Below are positions 1-9,436 of a stretch of 64,000 bases of DNA, piece after piece. The stretch covers positions 386,501 to 450,500 of the forward strand of contig NZ_CP156084.1 in assembly GCF_040687965.1 (NCBI RefSeq), in the 5' to 3' direction. Made by a program: the position numbers and the translations under genes. The notes under the pieces were generated by a model. The model did not search any database. It was not told where the DNA came from and saw only the letters and a list, made by a program, of their open reading frames with translations. Positions within the stretch are counted from its first letter, which is position 1, and each line of letters opens with the position of its first letter. The stretch comes from Methylocystis echinoides. Lineage in GTDB: Bacteria > Pseudomonadota > Alphaproteobacteria > Rhizobiales > Beijerinckiaceae.

Positions 1-354
1 TCGAAACGCGCCATTTTAGCCTACCACGTTGGAGGCTGGCGCAAGGGCGAGTCGCCGCTCGACGCTCTTGCGCGCGCCCTCGGCGTCGAAGCGGAAACCA
101 CCGTGTTGGAAGCGACCGACCGGACCGTTGAGCGCGACGAACTCCATCAGCTGTCCGCCTGTCTGGACACGGGCTGGATCGATCGGCCGGGGCTCAACAT
201 CGAAGAGAGCGTCGCTCTCGCCATTTCGCTGCTTAGCGAAAAACTCGCGGAAGTTCCCTCCGAAGTCCGAGCGTTTTTTGACGCGCCGCGCAAGCTCGAG
301 CTGCTGCGGAGCCCTCGCGCCGAGAGGCTGGGCGATCCTCGCCGCTTCAATTAG
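1..354 (+). CDS. C-terminal part of an unrecognised protein (5' end outside window)
   Basis: An open frame is continuous from the first base to a TAG stop at 352-354, giving at least 117 residues; the start lies outside the window. The reading is coherent (GWRKGESPLDALARALG near the left edge, then an acidic helical segment), and its codon use matches neighbouring genes. I do not recognise the family. It converges on dapE, with only 14 bases between the two stop codons. An antisense frame over the same bases looks like a shadow. Confidence 0.55.
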   Translation, partial: SKRAILAYHVGGWRKGESPLDALARALGVEAETTVLEATDRTVERDELHQLSACLDTGWIDRPGLNIEESVALAISLLSEKLAEVPSEVRAFFDAPRKLELLRSPRAERLGDPRRFN

Positions 355-368
355 CGGCAACGTCGCTC

Positions 369-1535
369 TCAAGAACGGGGGCGCAGGAAGTAGGCTTCCA
401 ATATTCGGTGATAAACCGCGGCCAGCGCGTCGATGTTCGCGATGGAGGCGTTTTCGTCGACCGCGTGGATTGTCTCATTCGTGAGGCCGAACTCCACCAC
501 CGGGCACGCGCGGGTGATGAAACGGGCGTCCGACGTGCCGCCGCTCGTGGACAGTTCCGGCGTCATTCCCGTCACTTCCTCCACAGCGCGCGCCACGAGT
601 CCGGTGAACTCGCCCGGTTGGGTGATGAAGGACACGGCGTTGCTCGGCATGAATTCGACATCGACGCGCGCCTCCCCTGCCGCTTCCCTCACGACGTCGC
701 GAATACGGTCACGCAAAGTCTCGAGCGTCCAGGCGTCGTTGAAGCGCACGTTGAACTGCGCGCGCGCCTCGCCGGGGATCACGTTCACGGCCGGGTTGCC
801 GACGTCAATCGAGGAAACTTCGAGATTCGTCGGATCGAAATGGGTCGTCCCGAAGTCGAAGTCATGCGCTGACAGGGCCGCGACGATCCGTGCGATCGTC
901 GGCACGGGATTGTCGGCGCGATGCGGATAGGCGACATGGCCCTGCTTGCCGGAGACGCGAATCCTTCCATTCATCGAACCGCGCCGGCCGATCTTGATCG
1001 TATCCCCGAGGCTCGAAACATTGGTCGGCTCGCCGACGATCGCGTGGTCGAACCTCTCGCCCCGCGCAAGCGCCCAGTCGAGCATCTTGACGGTTCCGTT
1101 GATCGAGGGACCTTCCTCATCGCCCGTGATGAGGAAGGAGAGCGTTCCTTTCGGCGGGCCGTGGCGTTCGATGAAGGCGAGCGTCGCCGCGAGAAAGGCG
1201 CCGATCGCGCCCTTCATGTCGCTTGCGCCGCGACCGATGATGGCGCCGTCGACGACCTCGGCCGCGAAAGGATCGCGGCTCCAGCGCGACACGTCGCCAG
1301 TGGGCACGACGTCGGTATGGCCGGCGAAGACGAGATGCGGCGCGCCGGACCCGATCTTGGCGAAGAGATTATCGACGTCCGGCGTTCCGGGCTCGGAGAA
1401 CGTCAGCCGATGAGTCTCGAAGCCAACGGTTTGCAAAACGCGCGCCACCACATCGAGCGCGCCCGCGTCTTTGGGCGTAATCGACGGGCAGCGGATGAGA
1501 TCGCGGGTGAGCGAAACGGCGCGAGAGACTGACAT
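369..1535 (-). CDS. dapE: Succinyl-diaminopimelate desuccinylase
   Basis: Hydrolyses N-succinyl-LL-diaminopimelate to succinate and LL-diaminopimelate in the succinylase branch of lysine and peptidoglycan synthesis; a cytoplasmic M20-family di-zinc enzyme. The 388-residue length is normal. Visible metal-site motifs are FAGHTDVVP (His73, Asp75), GRGASDMKG (Asp106), TGDEEG (Glu140-Glu141), VGEPT (Glu169) and a C-terminal NETIHAVDE His. It is the last gene of a minus-strand run that also contains dapD, the enzyme acting earlier in the same pathway, with a DUF805 gene between them. The ATG start at 1535 gives the expected N-terminus. Confidence 0.95.
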   Translation of the reverse strand: MSVSRAVSLTRDLIRCPSITPKDAGALDVVARVLQTVGFETHRLTFSEPGTPDVDNLFAKIGSGAPHLVFAGHTDVVPTGDVSRWSRDPFAAEVVDGAIIGRGASDMKGAIGAFLAATLAFIERHGPPKGTLSFLITGDEEGPSINGTVKMLDWALARGERFDHAIVGEPTNVSSLGDTIKIGRRGSMNGRIRVSGKQGHVAYPHRADNPVPTIARIVAALSAHDFDFGTTHFDPTNLEVSSIDVGNPAVNVIPGEARAQFNVRFNDAWTLETLRDRIRDVVREAAGEARVDVEFMPSNAVSFITQPGEFTGLVARAVEEVTGMTPELSTSGGTSDARFITRACPVVEFGLTNETIHAVDENASIANIDALAAVYHRILEAYFLRPRS

Positions 1536-1553
1536 GCGCAGAAGACCCTCTGC

Positions 1554-2033
1554 TCAGGCGTTGGCGTGGTCTTTCAATCCCAATTCGTAAAAGCTCCAGG
1601 CGACCACCGCGACAAGCGCCGCGTCCACGCCCCAGACCCAAAAGCGCGGCATTACTTCGGCGACGCGCGGCTGCAGCCAATGCGTCGCGCCGGCGATGAG
1701 CGCGACGAGCGGCGCGAGCCCCGCGAAGGCGACAGGCGCGGCGCGGCCGAGGTCACGAAAGCGCTTGGCGGAGAGATTCACATAGCTCACCGCGAGGAGC
1801 AGGATCACGAAGGAATAGAAGATGACGAAGGCGTAAGCGACAGCCGTCATCGGCATGAAGAACGGGTCTCTCGCCAGATCGTGATCCGTGTAGGGCGCAA
1901 GCGCAAGCCAGATCACAAAGAAGGGCGCGAGGATCGCCGCGAGCGCGCCCGCGCCTTTGAGCCAGGTTGCGCGGTCGATGCGCCCCTGCTCGGTGCGGTA
2001 GAGAAAGCGGATGCGCTCGCGATCGATCGCCAT
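1554..2033 (-). CDS. DUF805-like integral membrane protein
   Basis: A 159-residue protein with about four hydrophobic segments (roughly residues 28-48, 62-85, 100-118 and 133-150). The N-terminal GRIDRATW and central AKRFRDLGR motifs resemble those of DUF805 inner-membrane proteins, whose function is unknown. It sits between dapD and dapE: its start overlaps the dapD stop and 18 bases separate it from dapE. It is therefore probably co-transcribed, but nothing in the sequence ties it to lysine synthesis. Confidence 0.75.
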   Translation of the reverse strand: MAIDRERIRFLYRTEQGRIDRATWLKGAGALAAILAPFFVIWLALAPYTDHDLARDPFFMPMTAVAYAFVIFYSFVILLLAVSYVNLSAKRFRDLGRAAPVAFAGLAPLVALIAGATHWLQPRVAEVMPRFWVWGVDAALVAVVAWSFYELGLKDHANA

Positions 2034-2890
2034 CAGTCCCTCAGCAATTCATTGATGCCGGTCTTGGAGCGCGTCTGTGCGTCGACCGTCTTCACGATCA
2101 CGGCGCAGTAAAGCGACGGTCCGGGCGTTCCGTCGGGCAGCGGCTTGCCGGGAAGGCTCCCCGATACGACGACCGAATAAGGCGGCACAAAGCCGACATG
2201 AACCTTCCCGGTCGCGCGGTCGACGATCTTGGTCGAAGCGCCGATGAAGACGCCCATGGACAGCACCGAACCCTTGCCGATGACGACGCCCTCGACCACT
2301 TCCGAGCGCGCGCCGATGAAGCAGTCGTCCTCGATGATCGTCGGATTGGCCTGCAGGGGCTCCAGCACGCCGCCGACGCCGACGCCGCCCGAGAGATGGA
2401 CATTCTTGCCGATCTGCGCGCAGGAGCCGACCGTCACCCAGGTGTCGACCATGGTCCCGGCGTCGACATAGGCGCCGAGATTGACAAAGGAGGGCATGAG
2501 AATCGCGCCCGGCGCCACATAGGCCGAGTGGCGCACGATCGCGCCCGGCACGGAGCGGAAGCCCGCCGCCGTATGCTCGGCCGCGCCCCAGCCCAAAAAT
2601 TTGGAGGGCACCTTGTCCCACCAAGTGGCGCCGCCGGGGCCGCCCGGGATCACCGACATGTCATTCAGGCGGAAGGAGAGCAGCACGGCCTTCTTGAGCC
2701 ACTGATTCACCTTCCAGGATTGAGGCCCCTCCTCGCCTTCGATCTTCTCGGCCACCCTCAGCTTGCCGGAATCGAGCAGGCGCAGCGCGCTGTCGACGGC
2801 GCGGCGGATGTCGCCCTGGGTTTCCGTATTGATGTTGGCCCGGTCTTCAAAGGCGGCGGTGATGAGGGTCTCGAGTCCCGTGTGCGGCAT
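2033..2890 (-). CDS. dapD: Tetrahydrodipicolinate N-succinyltransferase
   Basis: Transfers succinyl from succinyl-CoA to 2,3,4,5-tetrahydropyridine-2,6-dicarboxylate, the step that commits to the succinylase lysine pathway. The 285 residues match the family. The N-terminal helical region is followed by a left-handed beta-helix of hexapeptide repeats (for example [17 protein letters not shown] and [17 protein letters not shown]), and the C-terminus has the usual [19 protein letters not shown]-type end. The neighbouring dapE completes two of the pathway's steps in one transcription unit. Confidence 0.96.
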   Translation of the reverse strand: MPHTGLETLITAAFEDRANINTETQGDIRRAVDSALRLLDSGKLRVAEKIEGEEGPQSWKVNQWLKKAVLLSFRLNDMSVIPGGPGGATWWDKVPSKFLGWGAAEHTAAGFRSVPGAIVRHSAYVAPGAILMPSFVNLGAYVDAGTMVDTWVTVGSCAQIGKNVHLSGGVGVGGVLEPLQANPTIIEDDCFIGARSEVVEGVVIGKGSVLSMGVFIGASTKIVDRATGKVHVGFVPPYSVVVSGSLPGKPLPDGTPGPSLYCAVIVKTVDAQTRSKTGINELLRD

Positions 2891-2961
2891 GAACGTTCCG
2901 TGCGAAGTGAAAAAGCTCGGCTGGTTGTAGGGGTACGGCGGGGGGAGTCAACCGGCGCCTG

Positions 2962-3702
2962 TCACCTGGCCAGCGCCTCCAGAAACCCGACGAGATCGTT
3001 GGTCACAAAATCCAGATGCGGCTCCTCGCCCGTCGCGATCTCCCAGGCCTCGCGTTCAACCTCCTCCCCCACGGCTGGCGCGACCAGCACCGTCGTCATG
3101 CCGCGCGCATGGGGCACGATGAGATTGCGGGGAAGGTCCTCGAAGAGCGCGGCGCGTTCGGGGTCGACTTTGAGATGGGCGAAGAAGCGCTCGTAAGCGG
3201 CCTCCTCGGGCTTGGCGATAAAATCGGCGGCGATGATGTCGAATATATCCTCGAAGAGATGATCGATCCCGAGCTGCTTCGCCGTCTCGATCGCATGATG
3301 GCGCGAACCATTGGTGAGGATCAGCTTGCGGCCCGGCAGCGCGGCGATCGCCTCGGCAAGCGAGTGATTATGCGCAAGCGACGAGCGGTCGATGTCGTGC
3401 ACGAATTTCAGATAAACTTCCGCGTCGATATCGTGCTCCATCATGAGCCCGCGCAGCGTCGTGCCGTAGCGCAGATAATAATGCTTCTGCAGCGCCCGTA
3501 GCGAGATCGCGTCGAGGCCGAAAAGCCGCATCATGAAAAGCGTGATGCGCGCGTCGATCTTGGGCCAGAGGTCGGCGGTCTGCGGATAGAGCGTATTGTC
3601 GAGATCGAACACCCATGTGTCGATATGCGCGAAGCGGTCCTTGAGCGCCTTCTCCCCGCTGGCGGGGGGAGCGTCAAAGTGAGGGGCCAAAGGTTTCTTC
3701 AC
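2962..3702 (-). CDS. HAD-family pyrimidine 5'-nucleotidase-like phosphatase
   Basis: A 246-residue HAD hydrolase of the pyrimidine 5'-nucleotidase (SDT1-like) type. The DxD nucleophile motif reads [11 protein letters not shown] near residue 30, motif II is LILTNGS, and motif IV is around FEDLPRNL. The expected role is dephosphorylation of nucleoside monophosphates, though the substrate cannot be read from sequence. Its ATG overlaps the argB stop by four bases, which supports this start and translational coupling. The first 20 or so residues ([13 protein letters not shown]) are encoded by a GC-rich palindrome resembling an intergenic repeat; the family core begins after it. Confidence 0.85.
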   Translation of the reverse strand: MKKPLAPHFDAPPASGEKALKDRFAHIDTWVFDLDNTLYPQTADLWPKIDARITLFMMRLFGLDAISLRALQKHYYLRYGTTLRGLMMEHDIDAEVYLKFVHDIDRSSLAHNHSLAEAIAALPGRKLILTNGSRHHAIETAKQLGIDHLFEDIFDIIAADFIAKPEEAAYERFFAHLKVDPERAALFEDLPRNLIVPHARGMTTVLVAPAVGEEVEREAWEIATGEEPHLDFVTNDLVGFLEALAR

Positions 3703-4568
3703 CGCGTGATCAGCGTGCCCGCGCCGTGATCGGTGAGCAGCTCCACGAGCACCGCATGCGGCAGTTTGCCGTCGAGGATAACGACGCCTTCGACGCCGCG
3801 CTCGATCGCGTACATGCAGGTTTCGACCTTCGGGATCATGCCCCCCGTAATGGTGCCGTCGGCGATGAGGCCCGGAATGTCGGAGACCTTGAGCTCCTCG
3901 ATGAGCTTCTTCTCCTTGTCGAGCACGCCCGGCACGTCGGTCAGGAACAAAAGGCGCTTGGCGCCGAGGGCGCCGGCGATGGCGCCGGCGAATGTGTCGG
4001 CGTTGACGTTGAAGCTCGCCCCGCCCGGCCCCTGCGCCACCGGCGCCAGCACCGGGATGAGCTCGCGGCCGAGCACCTGGTCGAGCACCGTCGTGTCGAC
4101 CTTGTCGGGCTCGCCAACATAACCGAGATCGACGCCGTCGGGGCGCTCGAGTTTCTTGGCCGTGACCATGCGGCCGTCCTTGCCGGTGAGGCCAATGGCG
4201 CGGCCGCCCACCGCATTGATGTAGCCGACGATCTGCTTGTTGATGGCGCCGGCGAGCACCATTTCGACAATGCCCATGGTCTCGCCGTCGGTGATGCGCA
4301 AGCCGTCGGCGAAGCGGGATTCGACGCCCAGTCGCTTCAGCATGGCCCCGATCTGCGGCCCGCCGCCATGCACCACCACCGGGTTCACGCCGGACTGTTC
4401 GAGCAGCACCATGTCGCGCGAGAAGTCGCGCGCCACCTCGTCGTCGCCCATGGCGTGGCCGCCGTATTTCACAACGACAATGGCGTCGTCGTAGCGCTGC
4501 ATATGCGGCAGCGCCTGCATCAGAATCCGGGCCTGTTCGAGCGCGCTGTCGGCGGGGTGCGTGGTCAT
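3699..4568 (-). CDS. argB: Acetylglutamate kinase
   Basis: Phosphorylates N-acetyl-L-glutamate in arginine synthesis; cytoplasmic amino-acid-kinase fold. The 289 residues are of normal length. Clear motifs are [12 protein letters not shown] (phosphate-binding Lys), [10 protein letters not shown] (substrate loop) and a C-terminal [10 protein letters not shown] segment. The N-terminal helix typical of arginine-sensitive hexameric forms appears to be present ([19 protein letters not shown]), so feedback by arginine is plausible but inferred. It lies downstream of engB and overlaps the following HAD gene by ATGA. Confidence 0.96.
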   Translation of the reverse strand: MTTHPADSALEQARILMQALPHMQRYDDAIVVVKYGGHAMGDDEVARDFSRDMVLLEQSGVNPVVVHGGGPQIGAMLKRLGVESRFADGLRITDGETMGIVEMVLAGAINKQIVGYINAVGGRAIGLTGKDGRMVTAKKLERPDGVDLGYVGEPDKVDTTVLDQVLGRELIPVLAPVAQGPGGASFNVNADTFAGAIAGALGAKRLLFLTDVPGVLDKEKKLIEELKVSDIPGLIADGTITGGMIPKVETCMYAIERGVEGVVILDGKLPHAVLVELLTDHGAGTLITR

Positions 4569-4593
4569 GAGGCGTCCTGACGGTTTAGCGCCT

Positions 4594-4629
4594 CCCTCTC
4601 CCGCATCGCGGGCGAGGGCTGGGAGAGGG
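4594..4629. repeat. REP-like GC-rich palindrome between engB and argB
   Basis: An imperfect inverted repeat: ccctctcc at the left arm, gggagaggg at the right arm, and an inner ccgc/gcgg pairing. It fills most of the 93-base gap between the engB stop and the argB start. The form is that of the short palindromic repeats scattered between genes in many Hyphomicrobiales genomes. It could fold in RNA and affect readthrough. Confidence 0.55.
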
Positions 4630-4661
4630 CGGTGCGAACTAGCCCGTTCGAACCTTCATAT

Positions 4662-5318
4662 TCAAGCCCCTCGTTCGGCGAGCAGCTTCGCCACGGCCCC
4701 CCGCAGCGCGGCGATCCCCTCCCCCGTATGCGACGAGGTGAAGAGAATGTCTGGAAAGGCGGCCGGGCGCTTGGCCAGGGCCTCGGCGGTCGCCGCGAGG
4801 ACGCTCTCCCTCTCGGCGGCCTTCAACTCGTCATGCTTAGTCAGGACGACCTGATAGGAAACGGCGGACTGGTCGAGAAGATCCAGCATCTCGGCGTCGA
4901 CCGGCTTCACGCCGCGGCGTCCGTCGATCAGCACGAAGACACGGGTGAGCGAGGCGCGGCCCCTCAGATAGTCGCGCATCAGCACGCCCCAGCTCGCGAC
5001 CTTCTCCTTGCCGACGGCCGCATAGCCATAGCCGGGCATATCGACGAGGCGCAGACGTTCGGCGCCGGGCGCGCCGCCGAGCGCGAAGAAATTGAGTTGC
5101 TGCGTGCGCCCCGGCGTATGAGAGACGCGCGCGAGCGTCTTGCGGTTGGTGAGCGCGTTGAGCAGCGACGACTTGCCCACATTGGAGCGGCCCGCAAAGG
5201 CGATCTCCGGCGGGCCCAGCGGCGGCAGATCGCCGGCCTTTGCGCTCGCGAAAATGAACTCGCAAGGGCCGGCGAAGAGGATGCGGCCGTCCTCGAAAAA
5301 ATCGGGCTCGTCGGTCAT
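4662..5318 (-). CDS. engB: Ribosome biogenesis GTP-binding protein EngB/YsxC
   Basis: An essential small GTPase needed for large ribosomal subunit assembly. The 218 residues include G1 GRSNVGKSS (about 43-51), the switch region TPGRTQQLNFF, G3 DMPGYG (about 93-98) and G4 LTKHD. It follows yidC in the minus-strand operon, with a strong stem-loop between them, and is followed by argB. The ATG at 5318 gives the expected short acidic N-terminus before the G domain. Confidence 0.95.
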   Translation of the reverse strand: MTDEPDFFEDGRILFAGPCEFIFASAKAGDLPPLGPPEIAFAGRSNVGKSSLLNALTNRKTLARVSHTPGRTQQLNFFALGGAPGAERLRLVDMPGYGYAAVGKEKVASWGVLMRDYLRGRASLTRVFVLIDGRRGVKPVDAEMLDLLDQSAVSYQVVLTKHDELKAAERESVLAATAEALAKRPAAFPDILFTSSHTGEGIAALRGAVAKLLAERGA

Positions 5319-5337
5319 CGTCTGCTTGAAAAGCCTT

Positions 5338-5362
5338 GCGGCCGGGAGGTCGTCCCGGCCGC
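5338..5362 (-). terminator. Stem-loop between yidC and engB
   Basis: A perfect 10-base-pair stem (gcggccggga / tcccggccgc) with a 5-base loop, just after the yidC stop. In the minus-strand transcript it is followed by AAGGCTTTTC, which has only a short T run. It could be a weak intrinsic terminator or a processing site that sets different levels of yidC and engB/argB. Confidence 0.6.
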
Positions 5363-5369
5363 TTGAGTG

Positions 5370-7151
5370 TTACGCCATGCCGAAAGTCTTGCGGAGATTG
5401 TCCCACAATTCGAACTTCACGCCGGCGCGCTTCATGATGACGCCCTGCTGGATGATGGAGAGCAGATTGTTCCACGACCAGTAGATGATGAGGCCGGAGG
5501 CGAAGCTGCCCATGGTGAAGGTGAACATCACCGGCATCCAGGCGAACATGGTGCGCTGGATTTCGTCGGTCGGCTCGGGATTCATCTTCATTTGCAGCCA
5601 CATGGTGACGCCCATCACCAGCGGCCACACGCCCAGCGCCAGATACGGCCCGAAAATCGCGACGTGCGTCGGATCGAAGGGCAGCAGGCCGAACAGGTTG
5701 AAGATATTCGTGGGGTCGGGCGCCGAGAGGTCCTTGATCCAGCCGAAGAAGGGAGCGTGGCGCATCTCAATCGTGACCACGAGCACCTTATAGAGCGAGA
5801 AGAACACCGGAATCTGCAACAGCACCGGCAGACAGCCGCTCGCGGGATTGACCTTCTCCCGCTTGTAGAGCTCCATCTGCTCCATGTTGAACTTGTGCTT
5901 GTCGTCGCCGTATTTTTCTTTCAGCTCTTTGATCTTGGGCTGAATCTCCTTCATCTTGGCGATCGACTTGTAGCTCTTGTTGGCGAGCGGCAGGAAGGCG
6001 AGCTTCACAATAACCGTCACCGCCAGGATCGCGAGGCCGAAATTGCCGAGCACGCGATAGAGGAAGTCGATCAGGCGGAACATCGGCCGCGTGATGAAAT
6101 AGAACCAGCCCCAGTCGATGAGGAGGTCGAAGCGCTTCAGGCCCGGGTTCGCCTTATAGGCGTCGAGCGTATCGACTTCCTTGGCGCCGGCGAAGACATA
6201 AGCCGTCGTCTCGGCGGTCGCGCCGGGCTCGATCGTCTTCGGCTCGGTGACGGTCGCGGCCTGATAGGTCTTGGTGGCGCCGCCCATGGCGACATAGCGG
6301 GCCTCGATCGAGGCGTTCTGGTCGGGCGCGACCACGGCGCCCCAATATTTGTCGGTGAGGCCGACCCAGCCGCCAACGCCCTTGAAGGTCTTGGTGGCGT
6401 CGGGCTCTTTCTCGATCTTGTCGTAGTTGAGCTCTTCGGCCTTGTCGCCGATGACGCCGGTGAAGCCCTCGTGAAGGATGGCGTAGCCGGAGGACGGCGG
6501 ACGGCCGATGCGGTTGATGCGCGAATAGTTGTACAGCGTGACGGGCCTGCCCGCCTTGTTCTCGACGCTGTCCTTGACGGTGAAGAGATATTCGTCGTCG
6601 ACCGAAATCACCCGCTTGAAGACGAGGCCCTGGCCATTGTCCCAGGTGAGCGTCACCGGCTTGCCGGAGGTGAGCTTGTCAGAGTCGGCGGTCCAAAGCG
6701 TTTCCGTCGTCGGCAGCGCGGGCGCGTTCTCTGTCTCGCCGGTCACGAAACCCATCTCGGCGAAATAGGGGCTCGGCCCATATTCCGGCGACAGCAGAGT
6801 GATGATGGGGCTCGTCGGGTCGACCGTCTGGCGATAGTGCTTGAGCGAGACGTCGTCGATGCGGGCGCCTTTGAGCGCGATGGAGCCGGCGATCGACCGC
6901 GTGTCGATCGTCACGCGCGGGCTCAGCGCCAGAGCCTCCTCGCGCGTGCGCACGGCGGGCGTCGCGGGCGCAGCGACGCCCCCGGCCTGCTCGGGCGCGC
7001 CGAGCTTGGGCGCCTTCGCCAATTTCATCTGCTGGGTCTGCGCCTGCTTCTGCCGCTCGAACTCGGGGAAGGCGTAGAAATAATCCCACAGCCCGATGAA
7101 GATCAGCGAGAGCGCCGCGGCCATGAGCATGTTCTTGGTGTTTTCGGTCAT
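5370..7151 (-). CDS. yidC: Membrane protein insertase YidC
   Basis: Inserts and folds inner-membrane proteins, alone or with SecYEG. The protein is 593 residues from the ATG at 7151. It has an N-terminal membrane anchor (about 8-25), a large periplasmic beta domain in the first 350 residues, and the conserved C-terminal insertase domain with about five membrane segments ([20 protein letters not shown] onward). The frame stays open far upstream, but the first ATG giving a proper YidC N-terminus ([10 protein letters not shown]) overlaps the rnpA stop as ATGA, so I chose it. No yidD lies between rnpA and yidC. Confidence 0.96.
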   Translation of the reverse strand: MTENTKNMLMAAALSLIFIGLWDYFYAFPEFERQKQAQTQQMKLAKAPKLGAPEQAGGVAAPATPAVRTREEALALSPRVTIDTRSIAGSIALKGARIDDVSLKHYRQTVDPTSPIITLLSPEYGPSPYFAEMGFVTGETENAPALPTTETLWTADSDKLTSGKPVTLTWDNGQGLVFKRVISVDDEYLFTVKDSVENKAGRPVTLYNYSRINRIGRPPSSGYAILHEGFTGVIGDKAEELNYDKIEKEPDATKTFKGVGGWVGLTDKYWGAVVAPDQNASIEARYVAMGGATKTYQAATVTEPKTIEPGATAETTAYVFAGAKEVDTLDAYKANPGLKRFDLLIDWGWFYFITRPMFRLIDFLYRVLGNFGLAILAVTVIVKLAFLPLANKSYKSIAKMKEIQPKIKELKEKYGDDKHKFNMEQMELYKREKVNPASGCLPVLLQIPVFFSLYKVLVVTIEMRHAPFFGWIKDLSAPDPTNIFNLFGLLPFDPTHVAIFGPYLALGVWPLVMGVTMWLQMKMNPEPTDEIQRTMFAWMPVMFTFTMGSFASGLIIYWSWNNLLSIIQQGVIMKRAGVKFELWDNLRKTFGMA

Positions 7152-7585
7152 GACGCCGCAGGCCTGTCTTTCTGTTTGCGCCGTTGGTTCGCAGCGTGGC
7201 GCTCGTCGAGCCGCGCGAATCCTTCGGCCATTTGTGTGACGATTTCGGCAAAGGGCGCGTCGAGCGCCCCCCGCCGGGCGACAAACACGTAATCGCGGCC
7301 GGGCCGCGCGCCAAGGTCTCCGCTGACGCGCAGCGCCTCTTTGAGGCGACGGCGGATGCGGTTGCGCCCGACGGCTCCCGCGACCTTCCGGGTCACGGTG
7401 AAGCCGAAACGGGCCTCGGCCGCTGATTCTTCTTCCGTCGCGTCGCGGCCCGCCATCTGGAGGGTAAACGCACGCGCCGAAAAGCGCGCGCCGGTTTTCG
7501 ACGCACGCACGAAATCTTGGCGCCGACGCAGGCGCGTCGGCTTTTTCGTCAACGTCCGCGGTTCGGCGGGAACGTCCGTCGTCAT
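7148..7585 (-). CDS. rnpA: Ribonuclease P protein component
   Basis: Protein subunit of RNase P, which removes 5' leaders from tRNA precursors. The 145 residues include the basic RNA-binding signature [15 protein letters not shown] near residues 70-85 and the FGFTVTRKV strand. The N-terminal extension ([18 protein letters not shown]) is slightly long, and a downstream start is possible. The gene is preceded by rpmH, as in most bacteria, and overlaps yidC by four bases. Confidence 0.93.
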   Translation of the reverse strand: MTTDVPAEPRTLTKKPTRLRRRQDFVRASKTGARFSARAFTLQMAGRDATEEESAAEARFGFTVTRKVAGAVGRNRIRRRLKEALRVSGDLGARPGRDYVFVARRGALDAPFAEIVTQMAEGFARLDERHAANQRRKQKDRPAAS

Positions 7586-7623
7586 CTGGGCGTCCGCCTT
7601 TTCCGTCGTTCCGCCGAGCCGGG

Positions 7624-7758
7624 TCAGGCCGAGAGGCGCTTGCGGCCGCGAGCGCGACGCGCGGCAATGACAGCGCGGCCGCCCACGGTGGCCATGCGCG
7701 CGCGGAAGCCGTGACGGCGCTTGCGCACGATTTTGCTGGGTTGATAAGTTCTCTTCAC
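7624..7758 (-). CDS. rpmH: 50S ribosomal protein L34
   Basis: A 44-residue highly basic protein of the large ribosomal subunit. It begins [20 protein letters not shown] and ends in an Arg/Lys-rich RGRKRLSA tail, a full-length match to the family. The start codon is GTG (7756-7758); no in-frame ATG lies before the conserved first residues. It is the first gene of the rpmH-rnpA-yidC order and should be strongly transcribed from the region to its right. Confidence 0.95.
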   Translation of the reverse strand: MKRTYQPSKIVRKRRHGFRARMATVGGRAVIAARRARGRKRLSA

Positions 7759-7956
7759 GAAACGTCTCCGCTGGCGATGCTGAAGCCTTTTAGGCCTCGG
7801 CCCGTCTTCCTTGCCCCGCCGATCCTTTCCGCGCCAAACGCGCGCGGGCGTCAGGACGCCGAGGCGACAAAACAGATGGACGCCGCCCCTCTCGGAGCAG
7901 CGCCGCGCGACGCATATAGGAGAAAGGCTCAGCGCAAGTCAATGACGCGCCTTTAG

Positions 7957-8233
7957 CCTTTCGCACCATTTGTCCGGCGGCTCACGCCTGAGGTCAAGGT
8001 GTGCGCTCCGCCCTCAGACGGCTTCATCACGACGCCCCTCTCGGGGCCCGCGATTCAGCCCGGCGCCCTCGCCTGGCGCCTCATTGTCAGCGCTCCCCTG
8101 CCCTAGAAAAGCCAGCTCGATCTGCCCGGGCCGAGCGATGGCTCCGTCATCGTCGTCGGCCTTCAGACCATGACGTCGGCGGGCGTCGGCGACCCGCTCG
8201 AGAAGGCCGGCCCGAAGGCCCGACCGCATCGTC
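7957..8233 (+). pseudogene. Possible gene remnant with an internal stop
   Basis: One forward frame reads like protein across an in-frame TAG at about 8104-8106: LTPEVKVCAPPSDGFITTPL before it and LDLPGPSDGSVIVVGLQT after it, ending in TGA. It has no start codon or ribosome-binding site. I cannot name a family. An antisense open frame covers the same bases but has less natural composition. This could also be chance openness of GC-rich DNA. Confidence 0.3.
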
Positions 8234-8236
8234 CAG

Positions 8237-8612
8237 GGTGAACGCGACGATTTAGGAAACCGCGTAGCCCGGCAATCTCTTAGGCGAAGACGGCACGTAG
8301 TTCCCCGTATTGAATATTTTTGTCTTTGCGCCCGCGACTCACGAGGGCGTATAGATGGATTGTGGCGACTGATTCGCGATCGCGGACCCGAGTCGCCCGT
8401 TCGACCCAGTTGCGTCTCGCGCGTTACTCGCCCTGGGCCCAAGCTTAAGACTTTGGGCGGCAGTGCGGGCGCAAGTGAAGGTTTATTAACCAATTCCGCT
8501 TACCGTCGGAAACTAGACGGGAAGAGTCGCAGGCCAGGGGGCTGGCGTGCGGCCGATGCGCGCCCGCTACGGCGCCGTGTCGTTGATTAATGGAGCTCGG
8601 TGGGGACCCAAC
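8237..8612 (+). promoter_or_regulatory. ctrA upstream region with four GANTC sites
   Basis: This gene-free stretch precedes ctrA. It holds GANTC sites at 8336-8340 (GACTC), 8371-8375 (GATTC), 8390-8394 (GAGTC) and 8524-8528 (GAGTC). GANTC is the CcrM methylation target of alphaproteobacteria, and in Caulobacter the methylation state of such a site affects the ctrA promoter. There is also a TTAACC-type CtrA half-site at 8486-8491. Regulation by CcrM or by CtrA itself is inferred from these motifs. Confidence 0.5.
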
Positions 8613-9314
8613 ATGCGCGTTTTATTGATCGAGGACGACAGCGCGACGGCTCAAAGCATCGAGCTCATGCTCAAATCCGAAAATTTCAATGTCTATACGA
8701 CGGATCTCGGCGAGGAAGGCATCGACCTCGGCAAGCTCTACGACTACGACATCATCTTGCTGGATCTGAACCTTCCCGACATGTCGGGATATGAGGTTTT
8801 GCGCTCGCTGCGCGTCGCCAAGGTAAAGACCCCCATTCTGATTTTATCCGGCCTCGCCGGAATCGAGGACAAGGTGAAGGGCCTCGGCTTCGGCGCCGAC
8901 GATTATCTGACGAAGCCCTTCCACAAGGACGAACTGGTCGCACGCATCCACGCCATCGTCCGTCGCTCCAAGGGCCATGCGCAGTCCGTCATCACCACCG
9001 GCGACCTCATCGTCAATCTCGACCAGAAGACCGTCGAAGTCGGCGGCGTGCGCGTGCATCTGACCGGCAAGGAATATCAGATGCTGGAGCTGCTCTCGCT
9101 GCGAAAAGGCACAACGCTGACCAAAGAGATGTTTCTCAATCATCTCTACGGCGGCATGGACGAGCCGGAACTCAAAATCATCGACGTCTTCATCTGCAAG
9201 CTGCGCAAGAAGCTCGCCAACGCCAGCGACGGCCGCAATTATATCGAGACGGTCTGGGGTCGCGGCTATGTGCTGCGTGAGCCGAACGAGGCCGACGAGC
9301 GCATCACGGCGTAA
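8613..9314 (+). CDS. ctrA: Cell-cycle response regulator CtrA
   Basis: An OmpR/PhoB-type DNA-binding response regulator that controls the cell cycle, division and motility in alphaproteobacteria. The 233 residues comprise a receiver domain (about 1-115, acidic pocket EDD at 7-9, phosphoacceptor Asp51 in LLDLNLP, Lys in TKPFHKDEL) and a winged-helix domain (about 125-225, ending in the [13 protein letters not shown] recognition region). The ATG at 8613 gives the exact family N-terminus; an upstream GTG in the same frame adds 22 unlikely residues. The C-terminus ends Thr-Ala, not the Ala-Ala degradation end of Caulobacter CtrA. chpT lies close by. Confidence 0.95.
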   Translation: MRVLLIEDDSATAQSIELMLKSENFNVYTTDLGEEGIDLGKLYDYDIILLDLNLPDMSGYEVLRSLRVAKVKTPILILSGLAGIEDKVKGLGFGADDYLTKPFHKDELVARIHAIVRRSKGHAQSVITTGDLIVNLDQKTVEVGGVRVHLTGKEYQMLELLSLRKGTTLTKEMFLNHLYGGMDEPELKIIDVFICKLRKKLANASDGRNYIETVWGRGYVLREPNEADERITA

Positions 9315-9318
9315 CAAG

Positions 9319-9345
9319 GCAGGAGCCCTTTTTCCCGCCTCCTGC
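9319..9345 (+). terminator. Stem-loop after ctrA
   Basis: A perfect 7-bp stem (gcaggag / ctcctgc) with a 13-base loop containing a run of five T, starting four bases after the ctrA stop. It lies between convergent genes, so it could end transcription from either side. There is no strong T tract after the stem. Confidence 0.5.
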
Positions 9346-9436
9346 TGAGACGCGCGCTTTGTTGGCCTTTGGGATGAGGGCCTCAGCGCCCCGTTGAGAA
9401 GCCGCCCACGGCGTCTTCGTGACGCGCAAGGGGGCG

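Noticed and set aside
8014-8493. 159-codon minus-strand frame upstream of ctrA
   Set aside because: Arg/Pro/Ser-rich shadow composition, covers the likely ctrA promoter, no family match.
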